Below, one piece after another: positions 11,601-19,050 of a stretch of DNA of 64,000 nt (position 1 is the stretch's first letter; each line of letters starts with the position of its first letter). The translations under genes and the position numbers were made by a program. Below the pieces are notes generated by a model. That model saw nothing but the letters and a program-made list of their open reading frames with translations, ran no database searches and was not told where the DNA came from. This stretch comes from Xanthostigma xanthostigma (Eukaryota > Arthropoda > Insecta > Raphidioptera > Raphidiidae): the NCBI GenBank assembly GCA_963575645.1, contig OY754465.1, positions 620,001-684,000 of the forward strand, in the 5' to 3' direction.

Positions 11601-14600
11601 CATGTGTGCAAATATTTACCAGCGCTTATAGACTATAATATTTTATTTCAGGAAATCAGAAATCGCGGCGACGCAGATGATTATGAAATTGATTATTCTC
11701 GGTTGACATTTGGCATAGAAATTGGCAAAGGAGCGTTCGGACGCGTCTTTTTAGTTCAAGTTGAGGCAACGATGGACAGTCCTGGGTTCTCTAAAGTTGC
11801 AGTCAAGAAACTTAAAAGTAAGTTAATCGAATAATATTATATTTATGTCGATTATATAGATACAATGATTTCTTAATAGTTTGGAAACATCGGTGTATCA
11901 TTCTATAATATTCCATGAAAACCGGACGGACAAATTTGGAGTTACATTTTGCAACATTTTTCATTGATGCTCCGCTCCTATTGGTCGTAGCGTGATATTA
12001 TATAACATATAGCCTACCTCGATCCAACAAAAAAAAAATCAATTTGAACCAGTAGTTCCTGAAATTAGCGCGTTCAACAAAACAAACAAACACACTCTTC
12101 AGCTTTATATATTTGTATAGATACAAGCGTTGCCAGACGTCCCGATTTTGGCGGGACGTCCCGATTTTTAAATCAAAATTAAATGTCCCACGCGGGACAG
12201 GCTCAGTCCCGCTTTTCGGGGATAACTCGGAGATAACTTTAAAAAAAGTTAAATCTTCACAGAAAAATCATGAATAAGTAATTCTTATAAATTATTAATT
12301 ATTCTCTTATTGTAAGTTGCAATTTGTAACACTCACTCCACAGACTATTGTTTGAAACGCCATATTTTTGTAACGAATAAAACTTTTTTGATTTTGATTT
12401 CTGTTTTTTTTTTTGTTCTGAAGACGAATATGACTCAACTATTTAACGATAGGGTAAATCTGATTTAAAATATTATATTTTTATTAAAATACATTTTCTA
12501 TGGCTATTTTTGCTATCTATTGTCACGTAAACGTAATTTTAATTCAAATAAAAAGATAAATAGGTATTTGAAAACTTCTGATTATATACGTTTTTTTACT
12601 ATGTCCCGCTTTCGACGAAAGAATCCCGCTGTTTTCACTCAAAGAGTTCCAAAATCCCGACTTGGCAAAAAAAAAACTGGCAACGCTGATAGATACCCAA
12701 CAGTTATGATGACCCTTCCTATTTAATTATTGTTTAGAGGACGCGTCTCACGACGAGACTGCGGAATTCCTGACAGAGATATCGATGTTGAAACGTGTCG
12801 GTCATCATCCAAACATCGTCACATTGCTGGGCTGTTGCACTATTCGACAACCTTACTGCATGTTGATGGAGTTTGTGCCGCACGGCGATTTGCATACTTA
12901 TTTGCACAAACTACGCCACTACGTCGAAACGCGTCGTGTTGTACGATATCATCAACAACAGCAACCGACAACAAACCAACAACAATTAACCAATCAGTTC
13001 CAACAACAACCAATCAATCATACAAGGTATGCTTCGTATTTTACCATTCAAAACCTTAAGTGGGAAATGGTACTAGGTTAGGTCAAAAATCACTTTTCAA
13101 AATTTCGCGATATTTTTTCGTTTTGAGGTCCTCCGAATCCAAAAAACACATTTTTAGAAAAACTCTGTGCGTCTGTTTGTCTATTAGTATGTTTCTCTGT
13201 TAGTCTGTGAGCACGATACAGGTCAAACGGATGAGCGGATTCAAACCAAATTTTGGGAGGATGTTTGGTATGCAAATATGAAGAGCCCTATTCTTTTTGG
13301 AGAAAATCGGCGCATGCGCAGAAGAGATATATGCTATATTATTATATAGCTATATATGCTATATAGAGTATACCCGCTCTTCCACCATATATATCGACGC
13401 TTCCACCACATTCACTTTTGGTTAACACGTGGAATTTTCATAAATGCATGTTTTTTTAGTGTAATTATTCATTTCTTACTTTCTTTTTTTTAGCGATAAT
13501 TATGACTGTTTAATATAGTCTAAAATAGTTTTTGTAATACTTATAGCAAAGACTCTGTGTATATTGTTTGTATAATAATGTGTATAAATAATTATTTTTT
13601 TTTATTTATTTATTTCCTCAATAAAAATATACAAAATATACTAAATATACAAATAGAGGATATCCTGCCCAACTTGGGTGACCAGTGCTAGGGCAGGAGT
13701 CCAAAATTATTACTGCAGACGTGCTTATTAAATAAATGAAAATGAAAATAAAGGAAAATAATAATTATAATAATAAATTAAACATTTTATTCAACTCATG
13801 CGCGCTATTCATGTTTTATCATGCCTAAAAACCGAACCCTAAATAGCCATTTACCGACTGGTGACAATTACTTGTCATAACTCAATGAAAATTCCTACTA
13901 GCTCGGCCATTGTGGAATAATGAAAATAAACGTAACTATTTTCTGAGTCGTAACGAAATAGTAGGTAACAACAACTCCGTTGTTACCCATTGAGGCTAAA
14001 ATTGAGAGGCCGAATGTTTTCGACATGGAGTTTATTCATAACCGGCTAACCTCAAACCAAAACATTGAATCGTGCTGTTTGGTGCTGTTAGTATTGACAG
14101 TTTTTTTTATAAAGAAATAAATAGATATTTACAACATCTCATTAATAACAATAAATAAAACATGAATAACGCGCAATTGTTGAATAAAATTATGGGCGTA
14201 ACTTGTAGGCTAAGTCATGACCTGTCAGCGCGATGAATGACTTAGACTACTAGTTACGTCAATAACTATTATATGTTATAATGTGTTAATAGCCATTCAG
14301 TTAGTCCAGTCAGATTAGTTGAGGATGTCGTATATAATTTTTGATTTCTCGTCATGGAACAGCCAGTTGAATATTTTTTTTATTGAAAGTTTTTATATTT
14401 TGAATTGTTTTGTTTCAGCAATTCAGATTGTTCATATATAACATTGCCAAACACTCTTCCAGTATGCAAACGTGTTTCAGTTACTGAAAGTAAGTTTTTA
14501 TTTTTAAAAGTTTGATCTTATTTGTTCCTGGCAAGTTTCAGACATTTTAATTGTTAATGGAAGCGCTTTTCGAAAGATTTAATAACTATTAAAAAAAAAT

Positions 14601-17600
14601 ACATCTAGGAGACGTGATAACATTAAAATTTTAATTAGCTGGCAGTTACATATGCTATAGACTAGAGTATAGACCAAGAAGGGTAGAATATAGGTGGAGC
14701 CGCGATGTTAAAAATTACGGAGCCGTTGGGGCGAACCGAGTAAATGAAATATGTTGAATTCTCGAAAAACTGCAAATGTTAATGAATTGCAAAAAAAAAT
14801 ATTTTAAGATCTGTTTATAAATTGAATAATTAACGACATTGATTTTATTATAGCAGAATATACGGATATTTCGAATGAAAGCAGTCCTGCAGAAACACCG
14901 ACCGTTAAAAAACAACGCGCTGAAGAATTTGAAATAGATTCGAAAGAACTGCAGAATTTCGCACTACAGATTGCCAAAGGAATGGCACATCTTGAAGAAA
15001 AACAAATTACACATAGGTAATCGCTTTTGACGTGATAACGTCTTATAAATTGATGAATCACCAATCTTATAAATTGATAAAACACCGGCTACATGCACGA
15101 AAAAGTGTAACGTTCCTAAATCCTAACGTTCGTAACGCGTAACGTTCCGCCTGACCCTGTGCGTGCTTTTAGCTAATTTCTCGCTCAATTTAAATCAGAT
15201 CGGTTTGAAACCAGTCTTAAACGAAAGAGGAGAACATTTTACATAGATTTCGTATAACAGAATTTGCCTAAACAGTTTTTTTATACAAATTTATATAGAA
15301 AAATAGCTGTATAAATGCAACATGAAAACGGCTGCATTTCTAATGTTTAATTCAATTTTTTGACATTAGTATTTTGTGAAATGCAACGCCTTCTAAGTTA
15401 AGTATTGGAATAACTAATTATTATTAGAACATAATACTTTGACAGTTGCAAACGTCACTTTTGACATTTCTTATCATTCCGACACCAAGGATAAGCGGAT
15501 TGAAACCAAATTTTGGGAGGTTTAGGTTATGTATTACGGAATACGTTATCACGTAAAACTATCGTCCGTAAACCGACTTTACAGACAACCAATTTTTTAA
15601 TAAGGTTCCGTACTCAAAGAGTGGAACTATATTGATCACCAGTGGCGGATTTACCAGCAGGCTGAGTAGGCTGAAGCCTAGGGCGGCAAATTTTAAGGGG
15701 CGGCAGATTTAGTTTATACATTTTTTTATTTCGATTTAAAAAATTAAAAAAAAAAATTATTATACACACAAAATACGAATGAAAATTGAAGAAAAATTAA
15801 AATATTTAACAAAAATCGAAATATAGTCCTATATGTATACAGTGCTAAATACTAAATATTTCAACATCTCTACATTAACAATTGCCAAACGCTTTTTAAA
15901 ATATACTTTAATGATCATCATGAATTTTTTGAATATTGCAATAGCGATTCGATATTATAATCGAAATTTAGTTATTTTTACATATTTTCTTCACTGATAT
16001 TTACTATAATTTTTTCTCCATGTACCTAATTATTATGAGATCTGCTTACACAACTCAATCTTGATATAATATCGATGGTCTAATCATGATTGCTGCAGCA
16101 AAATTGTCAAATTCAATTTCAGAAAATTATTTCTTATGCGTCAAAAAAAATACTCACTAAAATAATCAAGGATCTGACACGGTACCTTGTTCTCAATGAT
16201 ACTAACCATACGGGAAAAGTTGATGTAACGAGGATGATGGAGAACAAATCATAAAGTTGGAATTTTATTGATTCAGAGGCGGCAAAAATTGAAAAGCCGA
16301 CAGGCGGCAAATCTGTAAATCCGCCACTGTTGATCACAGTCTTCTCTACCTCCCAAAACTATAAGTGAGTAAACGTTAGTTTAGATTAGGTCTTCTCAAA
16401 GTTTGAGCCGCGGCTCTTCAGGGAACCGTTGAGATAAAGATAGATAACTTCAGTGTTATTATAGTATATAATTAAATATAACTTTTTAAAGTTTATAAAG
16501 ATGTCTTAAAGTTAACCAACTTACTTTATTTTGAGCTAAATGTACGATTATCACTAACTAGCGGTCCCGCCCGGTTTCACCCGGGTGCAAAAGAACGAAT
16601 GGGGAAGGAAACACGCACATTCATCTTAGTTTACCGAGATGAATGTTGTGTCCAAACTTCATAATGATTGGAGTTACCGTTCAAAAGTTTTTGTCGTTAA
16701 AAGGCAGTATTTATACTTTTTTTAAGTAATAAATTTCTTTTAGTATAATAAATATTTAATTGAAAACACTGTAGGAAAATTATTTTTATATAGGTACTTA
16801 TAGTTGTAACAGTTTTCAAATGAGCTATTATTAGATTTATTTAATTTTAATTAGTCGTAATAGAATTTTGAAAAATTGAAATGTAAGCCTTAGAAGAAAG
16901 CAATGTAGAAAATAAAAATATTTTCGCCGACGTGGGGCTTGAACACAAGACCCTAGCATCAAGAGTCTTACGCTCTACCGACTGAGCTACCCGGGCTTGT
17001 GAACGTGACGCGCTAATATTGCAATATTTAGTTAAGGCATTTCACCTGATAATATTTGTCGGACGGACTAATTTTGAGAGACATCTTGCAACATTTTTCA
17101 TTGATGTTCCGCTCCAATTGGTCGTAGCGTGATATTATATAGCCTACAGCCTTCCTCGATAAATGGGCTATCCAACAAAAAAAATTTTTTCAATTCGAAC
17201 CAGTAGTTTATGAGATTAACGCGTTCAACCAAACAAACAAACAAACTCTTCAACTTTATATATTAGTATAGATGTTTGAAAACCTTTCAACTCTCTCATC
17301 TAAAAAGCACCGATGTAGATTATAATAATTTCAATTTACAGGGATCTAGCAGCACGAAATGTGCTAATAGATAAAAACAAAGTCTTGAAGATTAGCGATT
17401 TTGGTTTGTCTCGAACGGGTATTTACATCAACGCGAAGAACAAAAAGGTACCTTTAAGATGGCTGAGTATAGAAGCGATTCGAGATAATCTTTATTCGAG
17501 TAAAAGCGACGTTTGGGCGTTTGCAGTTGTTCTTTGGGAAATTGCTACACTAGGTAAATATTGCATTCTTTACAGTCTTGTGATTTTAAATCTACTTCCA

Positions 17601-18553
17601 AACATGAACAAGAACTGCAAGATTCATATCATTTAAAGCTTTTTGGGCGACTTTAATATTTCATTTTCCGTGAAGTCAGTTTGTTTTTGACGTGATAACG
17701 TCTTATAAATTGATGAAACACCAATCTTATAAATTGATGAAACACCGGCTGCATGTACGAAAAAGTGTCACGTTCCGCCTGACCCTGTGCGTGCAAGCGA
17801 GAGCGCAGTATAAGCGATAGAGAAGCACGATCGGCCCAAGTTTGACAGCTACAAAAATCTATTTATTAAAGAACAAACTTCCAATACACTGCCACAGTTC
17901 GCTCGTATATATACTTACAGGGAGTGAAAAATCCACACCACCCGACCGTCCGTTTATTAAAACAGCGTGTATTTTGAAAACGGTTCATTATATTTAAAAA
18001 CCGTTTCTACAGTTAGTTAGAACTCTAATTTTACTATTTAAATATGTAAAAATAAATGTTTGGAAACGTATACGTATAATGTGAAAAATAAAAAAAAGTT
18101 ATTTTTCAACACTTTACGAGTATGGTTCAATGTTTCTTTATGACGTTATCACGTAACACTATCGTCCGTAAACCGACTTTACAGACAACCAATTTTTTTT
18201 TATCGAACAAATGGAAGACCAATCTTCCCTTTTGAATTTTTTTGAAATATGATCCTAATACCCATTAAAATTTCACAGGTGCATTTCCTTACGGAATATT
18301 AAGTAACAGTGAACTGTTACCTTACTTATTGGACGATAAACGTTTGGAGAAACCAGACAATTTAACAGCTGAAATATATTCTTTAATGTTGCGATGTTGG
18401 TCGTCTTTACCTGAATTACGGCCATCGTTTAGCGAACTTGTAACGATATTGGATTCGACTGGTCGGAACAAAATTTATGTCGATTTTGAGAACATAGACT
18501 CGACCTACGTGTTTCCACCGACAGAGCAGCAAACACTTGAAACAATAGAATAA
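2569..18553 (+). CDS. tor: Receptor tyrosine kinase, probably Torso-like (5' end outside window, 17 exons traced)
   Basis: A single-pass receptor tyrosine kinase. Exons read here: 2569-2661, 3165-3259, 3390-3661, 5190-5343, 6434-6585, 6855-6862, 7935-8062, 8610-8679, 9604-9738, 9994-10006, 11508-11599, 11652-11817, 12738-13026, 14419-14489, 14854-15016, 17342-17553, 18279-18553. Order of parts: FN3-like ectodomain, transmembrane helix, juxtamembrane region, N-lobe (GKGAFGRV, VAVKK, EFLTEI), a Q/N-rich kinase insert, then HRDLAARN, SDFGLSR, PLRW, SDVWAF and ELRPSF. No catalytic residue is missing. FN3 ectodomain plus split kinase in an insect suggests Torso, the receptor for PTTH or Trunk ligands acting through Ras/ERK; this identity is inference, and another split RTK is possible. 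The signal peptide and N-terminus must lie left of the window. Two junctions do not fit simple GT-AG splicing (see exons 3 and 11). Introns are filled with transposons. Confidence 0.8.
3165..3259 (+). CDS. RTK exon 2: FN3-like, Tyr/Cys-rich
   Basis: Continues the FN3-like domain: DDRDHLTHYQIYLDCYDCEK. HYQIYL matches the usual central strand of FN3 domains. The acceptor is ttttttag and the donor AAAG|gtaact at 3260. The reading frame continues from the previous exon and ends in phase 0 at Lys. A short intron of 130 bp follows. Confidence 0.75.
3390..3661 (+). CDS. RTK exon 3: ectodomain, with a 1-nt phase mismatch at its start
   Basis: A 272-nt exon with acceptor taactctag and perfect donor A|gtaagt at 3662. 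The protein is Lys/Asn-rich with N-glycosylation sequons (NIT, NKT, NST) and ends NINFSLS. The open frame needs two bases from the previous exon, but the previous exon ends in phase 0. Read in phase 0, it stops after 15 codons. The start is an A-rich run (CCCAAAAAG then seven A), so a one-base homopolymer error or polymorphism is the simplest explanation. An unseen small exon in the 130-bp intron was looked for and not found. Confidence 0.7.
3796..4330. mobile_element. hAT-type MITE with CGGATAC subterminal arrays, copy 1 (RTK intron)
   Basis: Terminal repeats TAGTGATGTGCCGGAT and its complement; 8-bp target duplication GTATGTAG / GTATGCAG (one change). Both subterminal regions carry clusters of CGGATACGGAT and CCGCGGAT, which may be transposase binding sites (inference). 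A central inverted repeat around CTGTTATGGGAAAAAG forms a second hairpin. The second copy is at 30303-30832. Confidence 0.9.
4451..5028. mobile_element. hAT-like element interrupted by a family-A insertion (RTK intron)
   Basis: Begins CAGGGATCACCAATTATTTT and ends GCCATTTGGTGATCCCTA, imperfect terminal inverted repeats of hAT type. The element at 4631-4840 is nested inside it. No clean 8-bp target duplication is visible. Confidence 0.65.
4631..4840 (-). mobile_element. Family-A element, short form (copy 1)
   Basis: One of seven copies sharing two conserved ends: TTGGTTGTCTGTAAAGTCGG at one end and ATAAGACGTTATCACGTC at the other (given as they read here). The ends are not inverted repeats of each other overall, but each holds the palindrome-like GTGATAACG / CGTTATCAC. 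Both sides are A/T homopolymer runs. The class is not recognised. Inserted in the hAT-like element at 4451. Confidence 0.7.
5190..5343 (+). CDS. RTK exon 4: ectodomain
   Basis: Reads TPCDNLKGLNITDLIKIVDK through EVYFFIKYTLE. The acceptor is gcatttcag, the donor GA|gtaagt at 5344. It starts in phase 1 (A of the previous exon plus CT gives Thr) and ends in phase 2. Contains two Cys and one NIT sequon. No recognised domain of its own; probably part of a second FN3-like fold. Confidence 0.75.
5381..5593. repeat. Perfect 96-bp inverted repeat (RTK intron)
   Basis: Arms 5381-5476 and 5498-5593 are exact reverse complements around a 21-bp loop. Each arm contains CGAAACGTTGGCC next to a CTGATGATG-type sequence on one strand, wording often seen at Penelope-element ends. 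Lies 37 bp after the donor of RTK exon 4. Confidence 0.85.
5721..6178. mobile_element. MITE with TTAGGCTTTTGAA ends, copy 1 (RTK intron)
   Basis: Terminal inverted repeats AATTAGGCTTTTGAA and TTCAAAAGCCCAATT. The interior holds an ATTATCGATTTTTT stretch and GCAGTATAC. Two further copies at 6989-7426 and 40171-40630 are highly similar. Non-coding. Confidence 0.85.
6434..6585 (+). CDS. RTK exon 5: membrane-proximal ectodomain
   Basis: Reads KNKAKAVIKTDNVTLTPDKR through SFCVTLKSTHADSSPACKN. The FCVTLKS stretch resembles the last strands of an FN3 domain. The acceptor is atttttcag, the donor G|gtaggt at 6586. GA of the previous exon plus T makes Asp. It ends in phase 1, which does not fit the transmembrane exon directly; the 8-nt microexon at 6855 supplies the missing bases. 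Confidence 0.75.
6855..6862 (+). CDS. RTK microexon of 8 nt
   Basis: TACCAAAG lies between a strong acceptor (pyrimidine-rich run ending tttcag) and a perfect donor (AAAG|gtaagt). Adding it converts phase 1 of exon 5 into phase 0 of the transmembrane exon and encodes Val-Pro-Lys. Without it the transmembrane exon would be out of frame. Phase fit and both splice signals are seen directly; use in mRNA is inferred. Confidence 0.65.
6989..7426. mobile_element. MITE with TTAGGCTTTTGAA ends, copy 2 (RTK intron)
   Basis: Same family and orientation as 5721-6178, with a small internal deletion. Lies between the 8-nt microexon and the transmembrane exon, so both copies sit within 1.3 kb in neighbouring introns. 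Confidence 0.85.
7935..8062 (+). CDS. RTK exon 7: transmembrane segment and stop-transfer
   Basis: Encodes GTDILSILLITLAIVIVLIF then ICYVYCKRQRTDLRR: about 22 hydrophobic residues followed by a basic stop-transfer sequence, so ectodomain and kinase lie on opposite sides of the membrane. The acceptor is tctttattag, the donor TG|gtgagt at 8063. Starts in phase 0, ends in phase 2. Confidence 0.85.
8158..8417. repeat. Interspersed repeat shared with 49597-49819 (RTK intron)
   Basis: Shares TACGCTTATTAAAT-type, ATTACATAAAA and AGCTGTTCG-GACTATT blocks with 49597-49819 in the same order. The 5' neighbour (8084-8150) has a short inverted repeat around AAGTGTGATA...TATCACACTT. Class unknown. Confidence 0.6.
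8610..8679 (+). CDS. RTK exon 8: juxtamembrane
   Basis: TG of the previous exon plus G makes Trp, then QPYHCPRSLCTMSEINPQYE and YSQ. The acceptor is tgtttacag after a T-rich tract, the donor CAG|gtatct at 8680. Ends in phase 0. Contains tyrosines that could be juxtamembrane phosphorylation sites (inference). Confidence 0.75.
8884..9632. mobile_element. Fold-back DNA transposon with CAGGGTGTCCCATT ends, copy 1
   Basis: Left end CAGGGTGTCCCATTAAGAAT. The right end is damaged: about 16 bp, including the TGTCCCATT of the terminus, are deleted compared with the copy at 33682-34054. Flanked by TATA. Long internal inverted repeats (CCAGTGCCGTACGGCAGGAG / CTCCTGCCGTACGCCACTGG). Its right end supplies the only acceptor-like AG for RTK exon 9. 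Confidence 0.85.
9604..9738 (+). CDS. RTK exon 9 (candidate): juxtamembrane, with a transposon-derived acceptor
   Basis: A 135-nt, phase 0-0 open exon: NLRLFYDTMYIAKNKIKNFE through LKSPDLTQ, with donor CAG|gtaagt at 9739. The nearest usable acceptor is the ttggag at 9598-9603, which belongs to the right end of the transposon at 8884-9632. Its first 9-10 codons are therefore transposon sequence. Before the insertion the exon may have begun after caatag at 8877, since TAT ATT GCA continues in the same frame. An antisense copy of the exon lies just downstream. Because 135 is a multiple of three, skipping it would keep the frame. Confidence 0.45.
9634..9983. repeat. Inverted duplication containing an RTK exon
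   Basis: Arms about 9634-9789 and 9830-9983, roughly 155 bp each and nearly identical, with a loop of about 40 bp. The left arm carries most of candidate exon 9 and its donor; the right arm is its antisense copy and lies entirely in the next intron. It ends 10 bp before the 13-nt microexon. Confidence 0.9.
9994..10006 (+). CDS. RTK microexon of 13 nt (candidate)
   Basis: AGATTTTGTATAA lies between acceptor aaactttttag and the strong donor gtgagt at 10007. It reads Arg-Phe-Cys-Ile and leaves one A, which joins AA of the next exon as Lys. That converts phase 0 (after either exon 8 or exon 9) into the phase 1 needed by the exon at 11508. The same acceptor could begin a longer frame ending in a stop at 10081-10083. 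Confidence 0.55.
10321..11263. mobile_element. TIR element of 0.94 kb (RTK intron)
   Basis: Long terminal inverted repeats, about 65-70 bp: 10321-10395 (TAGGGTTGACCCCCAGGTAT) against 11195-11263 (ATACCTGGGTATCACCCCTA). The interior at about 10725-10790 has GTCGGAGTCGGAG repeats. Target duplication not clear. No transposase frame. Confidence 0.75.
11508..11599 (+). CDS. RTK exon 11: juxtamembrane, donor uncertain
   Basis: Reads KLRGDSKPELPVHLSAMKQL then PFYKTSTG. The acceptor is excellent (long T tract ending gcaatttttag). The obvious GT donor at 11592 leaves phase 1, which does not fit the phase 0 start of the kinase exon at 11652. A GC donor at 11600 (AAAG|gcatgt) gives phase 0, an added Arg-Lys and a 52-nt GC-AG intron. 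Another in-frame choice is gtgcaa at 11606. Confidence 0.65.
11652..11817 (+). CDS. RTK exon 12: kinase glycine loop and VAVKK lysine
   Basis: Reads EIRNRGDADDYEIDYSRLTF then GIEIGKGAFGRVFLVQVEAT and KVAVKKLK. GxGxFGxV is the ATP-binding glycine loop and the Lys in VAVKK is the catalytic beta-3 lysine. The acceptor is ttttatttcag, the donor A|gtaagt at 11818; phase 1 end. Confidence 0.9.
11918..12116 (-). mobile_element. Helitron-like fragment (RTK intron)
   Basis: Matches the 5' part of the Helitron-like family at 16558-17272: GCAACATTTTTCATTGATG, CTATTGGTCGTAGCGTGATA and the CAAACAAACAAAC run. The 3' end is missing. The hAT element at 12125 inserted at its terminus. Confidence 0.75.
12125..12688. 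mobile_element. hAT-type element, TCCCGATTT-rich (RTK intron)
   Basis: Terminal repeats AAGCGTTGCCAG and CTGGCAACGCTG. Perfect 8-bp target duplication ATAGATAC at 12117-12124 and 12689-12696. The GTCCCGA motifs near both ends resemble the TCCCGG motifs of the element at 1825, so the two may share a transposase source. The interior 68-codon frame is not transposase-like. Confidence 0.9.
12738..13026 (+). CDS. RTK exon 13: alpha-C helix, hinge and Q/N-rich kinase insert
   Basis: Starts in phase with exon 12 (A plus AG gives Lys). Reads DASHDETAEFLTEISMLKRV, GHHPNIVTLLGCC, then the hinge MLMEFVPHGDLHTYLHKLR. The Glu in EFLTEI should salt-bridge the beta-3 lysine. After the hinge, reading into the kinase insert, come Gln/Asn/Thr-rich runs (HQQQQPTTNQQQ and more). 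The donor is AAG|gtatgc at 13027, phase 2. Confidence 0.9.
13090..13335 (-). repeat. Interspersed repeat, CGGCGCATGCGC family
   Basis: Blocks GATGAGCGGATT-AAACCAAATTTT, GGAGGATGTTTG-TATGCAAATATGAAG and CGGCGCATGCGCA recur at about 15490-15520, 20700-20830 and 36838-37040. Probably a LINE- or MITE-derived fragment; strand not certain. Confidence 0.6.
13336..14418. other. RTK intron stretch without recognised element
   Basis: Short tandem ATATAGC/TATATGC motifs around 13333-13375, then AT-rich sequence. No exon with usable splice signals was seen. Confidence 0.4.
14419..14489 (+). CDS. RTK exon 14: kinase insert
   Basis: A 71-nt exon: AG of the previous exon plus C gives Ser, then NSDCSYITLPNTLPVCKRVS and VTE. 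The acceptor is ttgtttcag, the donor A|gtaagt at 14490. Belongs to the low-conservation kinase insert; the Tyr in SYI could be a docking site (inference). Confidence 0.8.
14854..15016 (+). CDS. RTK exon 15: end of kinase insert and alpha-E helix up to HR
   Basis: Reads TEYTDISNESSPAETPTVKK, QRAEEFEIDSKEL, then QNFALQIAKGMAHLEEKQIT and H plus a split Arg. The second half is the alpha-E helix leading to the catalytic loop. The acceptor is tttattatag, the donor AG|gtaatc at 15017. The following 2.3-kb intron holds three transposons. Confidence 0.9.
15029..15598 (+). mobile_element. Family-A element (copy 2, RTK intron)
   Basis: Starts GACGTGATAACGTC and ends TTTACAGACAACCAATTTTT. About 570 bp, with an extra middle part shared with copies 4 and 5 but missing from the 210-bp forms. 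Begins 12 bp after the donor of RTK exon 15. Confidence 0.75.
15640..16329. mobile_element. hAT-type element with CAGTGGCGGATTTAC ends (RTK intron)
   Basis: Terminal repeats CAGTGGCGGATTTACCAG and TCTGTAAATCCGCCACTG. Perfect 8-bp target duplication TTGATCAC at 15632-15639 and 16330-16337. No intact transposase frame. Confidence 0.95.
16558..17272 (-). mobile_element. Helitron-like element carrying a tRNA-Lys copy (RTK intron)
   Basis: On the minus strand it begins TCTATACTAATATATAAAG and ends in a GC-rich hairpin (CCCGGGTGAAACCGGGCGGG) followed by CTAG, with host A and T on either side. TC start, hairpin, CTRR end and A^T insertion without target duplication define Helitrons. A tRNA-Lys-like sequence lies inside at 16925-16996. 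Related copies: 45788, 62899 and 63873. No Rep/helicase frame. Confidence 0.8.
16925..16996 (-). pseudogene. tRNA-Lys(CTT)-like pseudogene inside a Helitron
   Basis: Minus strand reads GCCCGGGTAGCTCAGTCGG (D arm, A box), anticodon loop CTCTTGA (anticodon CTT), and TGTTCAAGCCCCACG (T arm, B box). The anticodon stem and acceptor stem have mismatches, so it is probably not functional. The same sequence, cut short, lies in the related copy at 46046-46096. Confidence 0.75.
17342..17553 (+). CDS. RTK exon 16: catalytic loop, DFG, activation loop
   Basis: The split Arg completes HRDLAARNVLIDKNKVLKIS, then DFGLSRTGIY, KKVPLRWLSIEAI and SKSDVWAFAVVLWEIATL. The catalytic Asp and Asn, the DFG motif, the tyrosine-kinase type PLRW sequence and the alpha-F Asp are all present, so the kinase should be active. 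The acceptor is caatttacag, the donor G|gtaaat at 17554. Confidence 0.95.
17689..18202 (+). mobile_element. Family-A element (copy 3, last RTK intron)
   Basis: Starts GACGTGATAACGTC; ends CTTTACAGACAACCAATTTT. Ends 76 bp before the acceptor of the last RTK exon. The middle section differs from copies 2 and 4. Confidence 0.75.
18279..18553 (+). CDS. RTK exon 17: C-lobe end, C-terminal tail, stop
   Basis: Starts GAFPYGILSNSELLPYLLDD and includes LMLRCWSSLPELRPSFSEL, the C-lobe with the conserved Arg before PSF. A short tail follows (IYVDFENIDSTYVFPPTEQQ) and ends TIE with TAA at 18551-18553. Tail tyrosines may be phosphorylation sites. The acceptor is aaaatttcacag. Confidence 0.95.
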
Positions 18554-18621
18554 CGCCTAGTTAGTTACTGAAAAGCCAGACAAATCCAGACTGGAAAAAA
18601 ATTATCAGTACCGCAATAGGC

Positions 18622-18627
18622 AATAAA
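18622..18627 (+). terminator. Candidate polyadenylation signal of the RTK gene
   Basis: AATAAA 69 nt after the stop codon, inside a run of ordinary AT-rich sequence. It is the first canonical signal after the stop and gives a short 3' UTR. Position is seen; use is inferred. Confidence 0.5.
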
Positions 18628-19050
18628 AAGACGCTTCTAAATATTTTTGTGACTTTACTGTTACTACGCTTCCAAAAATGTTAATTTTTATGCAAGGGAG
18701 GCCGCTCCACACATTTTTTACCCAGCCCAGAGCCAGAACATATGTAATGCTCACAGAATTCTTATTTTGTGATTTAATAATTAAAGTACACGTTAAACTT
18801 GACGTAATCTGACTCTGGCCAATAAGCGCATAGCTTTGCGATAAGTTTGGAAAGTGAAGATCTAAAATATCTTTCTGATGTAGTGCAAAGTTGCTAAGCC
18901 GTTTTCATTAGTCGAAACTAGAGAGGGGAAAAACTATTCTCGAGATTGGGGATCGTTCCCCCAACTTGAGAAATTCAACATCGTTTATTGGTAGTCCAGA
19001 TCAAGGTGGAATAAAGATTGCGTCACTGCAGATGCCAAAAGTTTTAAATA

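Noticed and set aside
18630-19050. A further 3' exon of the RTK
   Set aside because: The stop at 18551 is followed by a polyadenylation signal, and the tail length is ordinary for the family.
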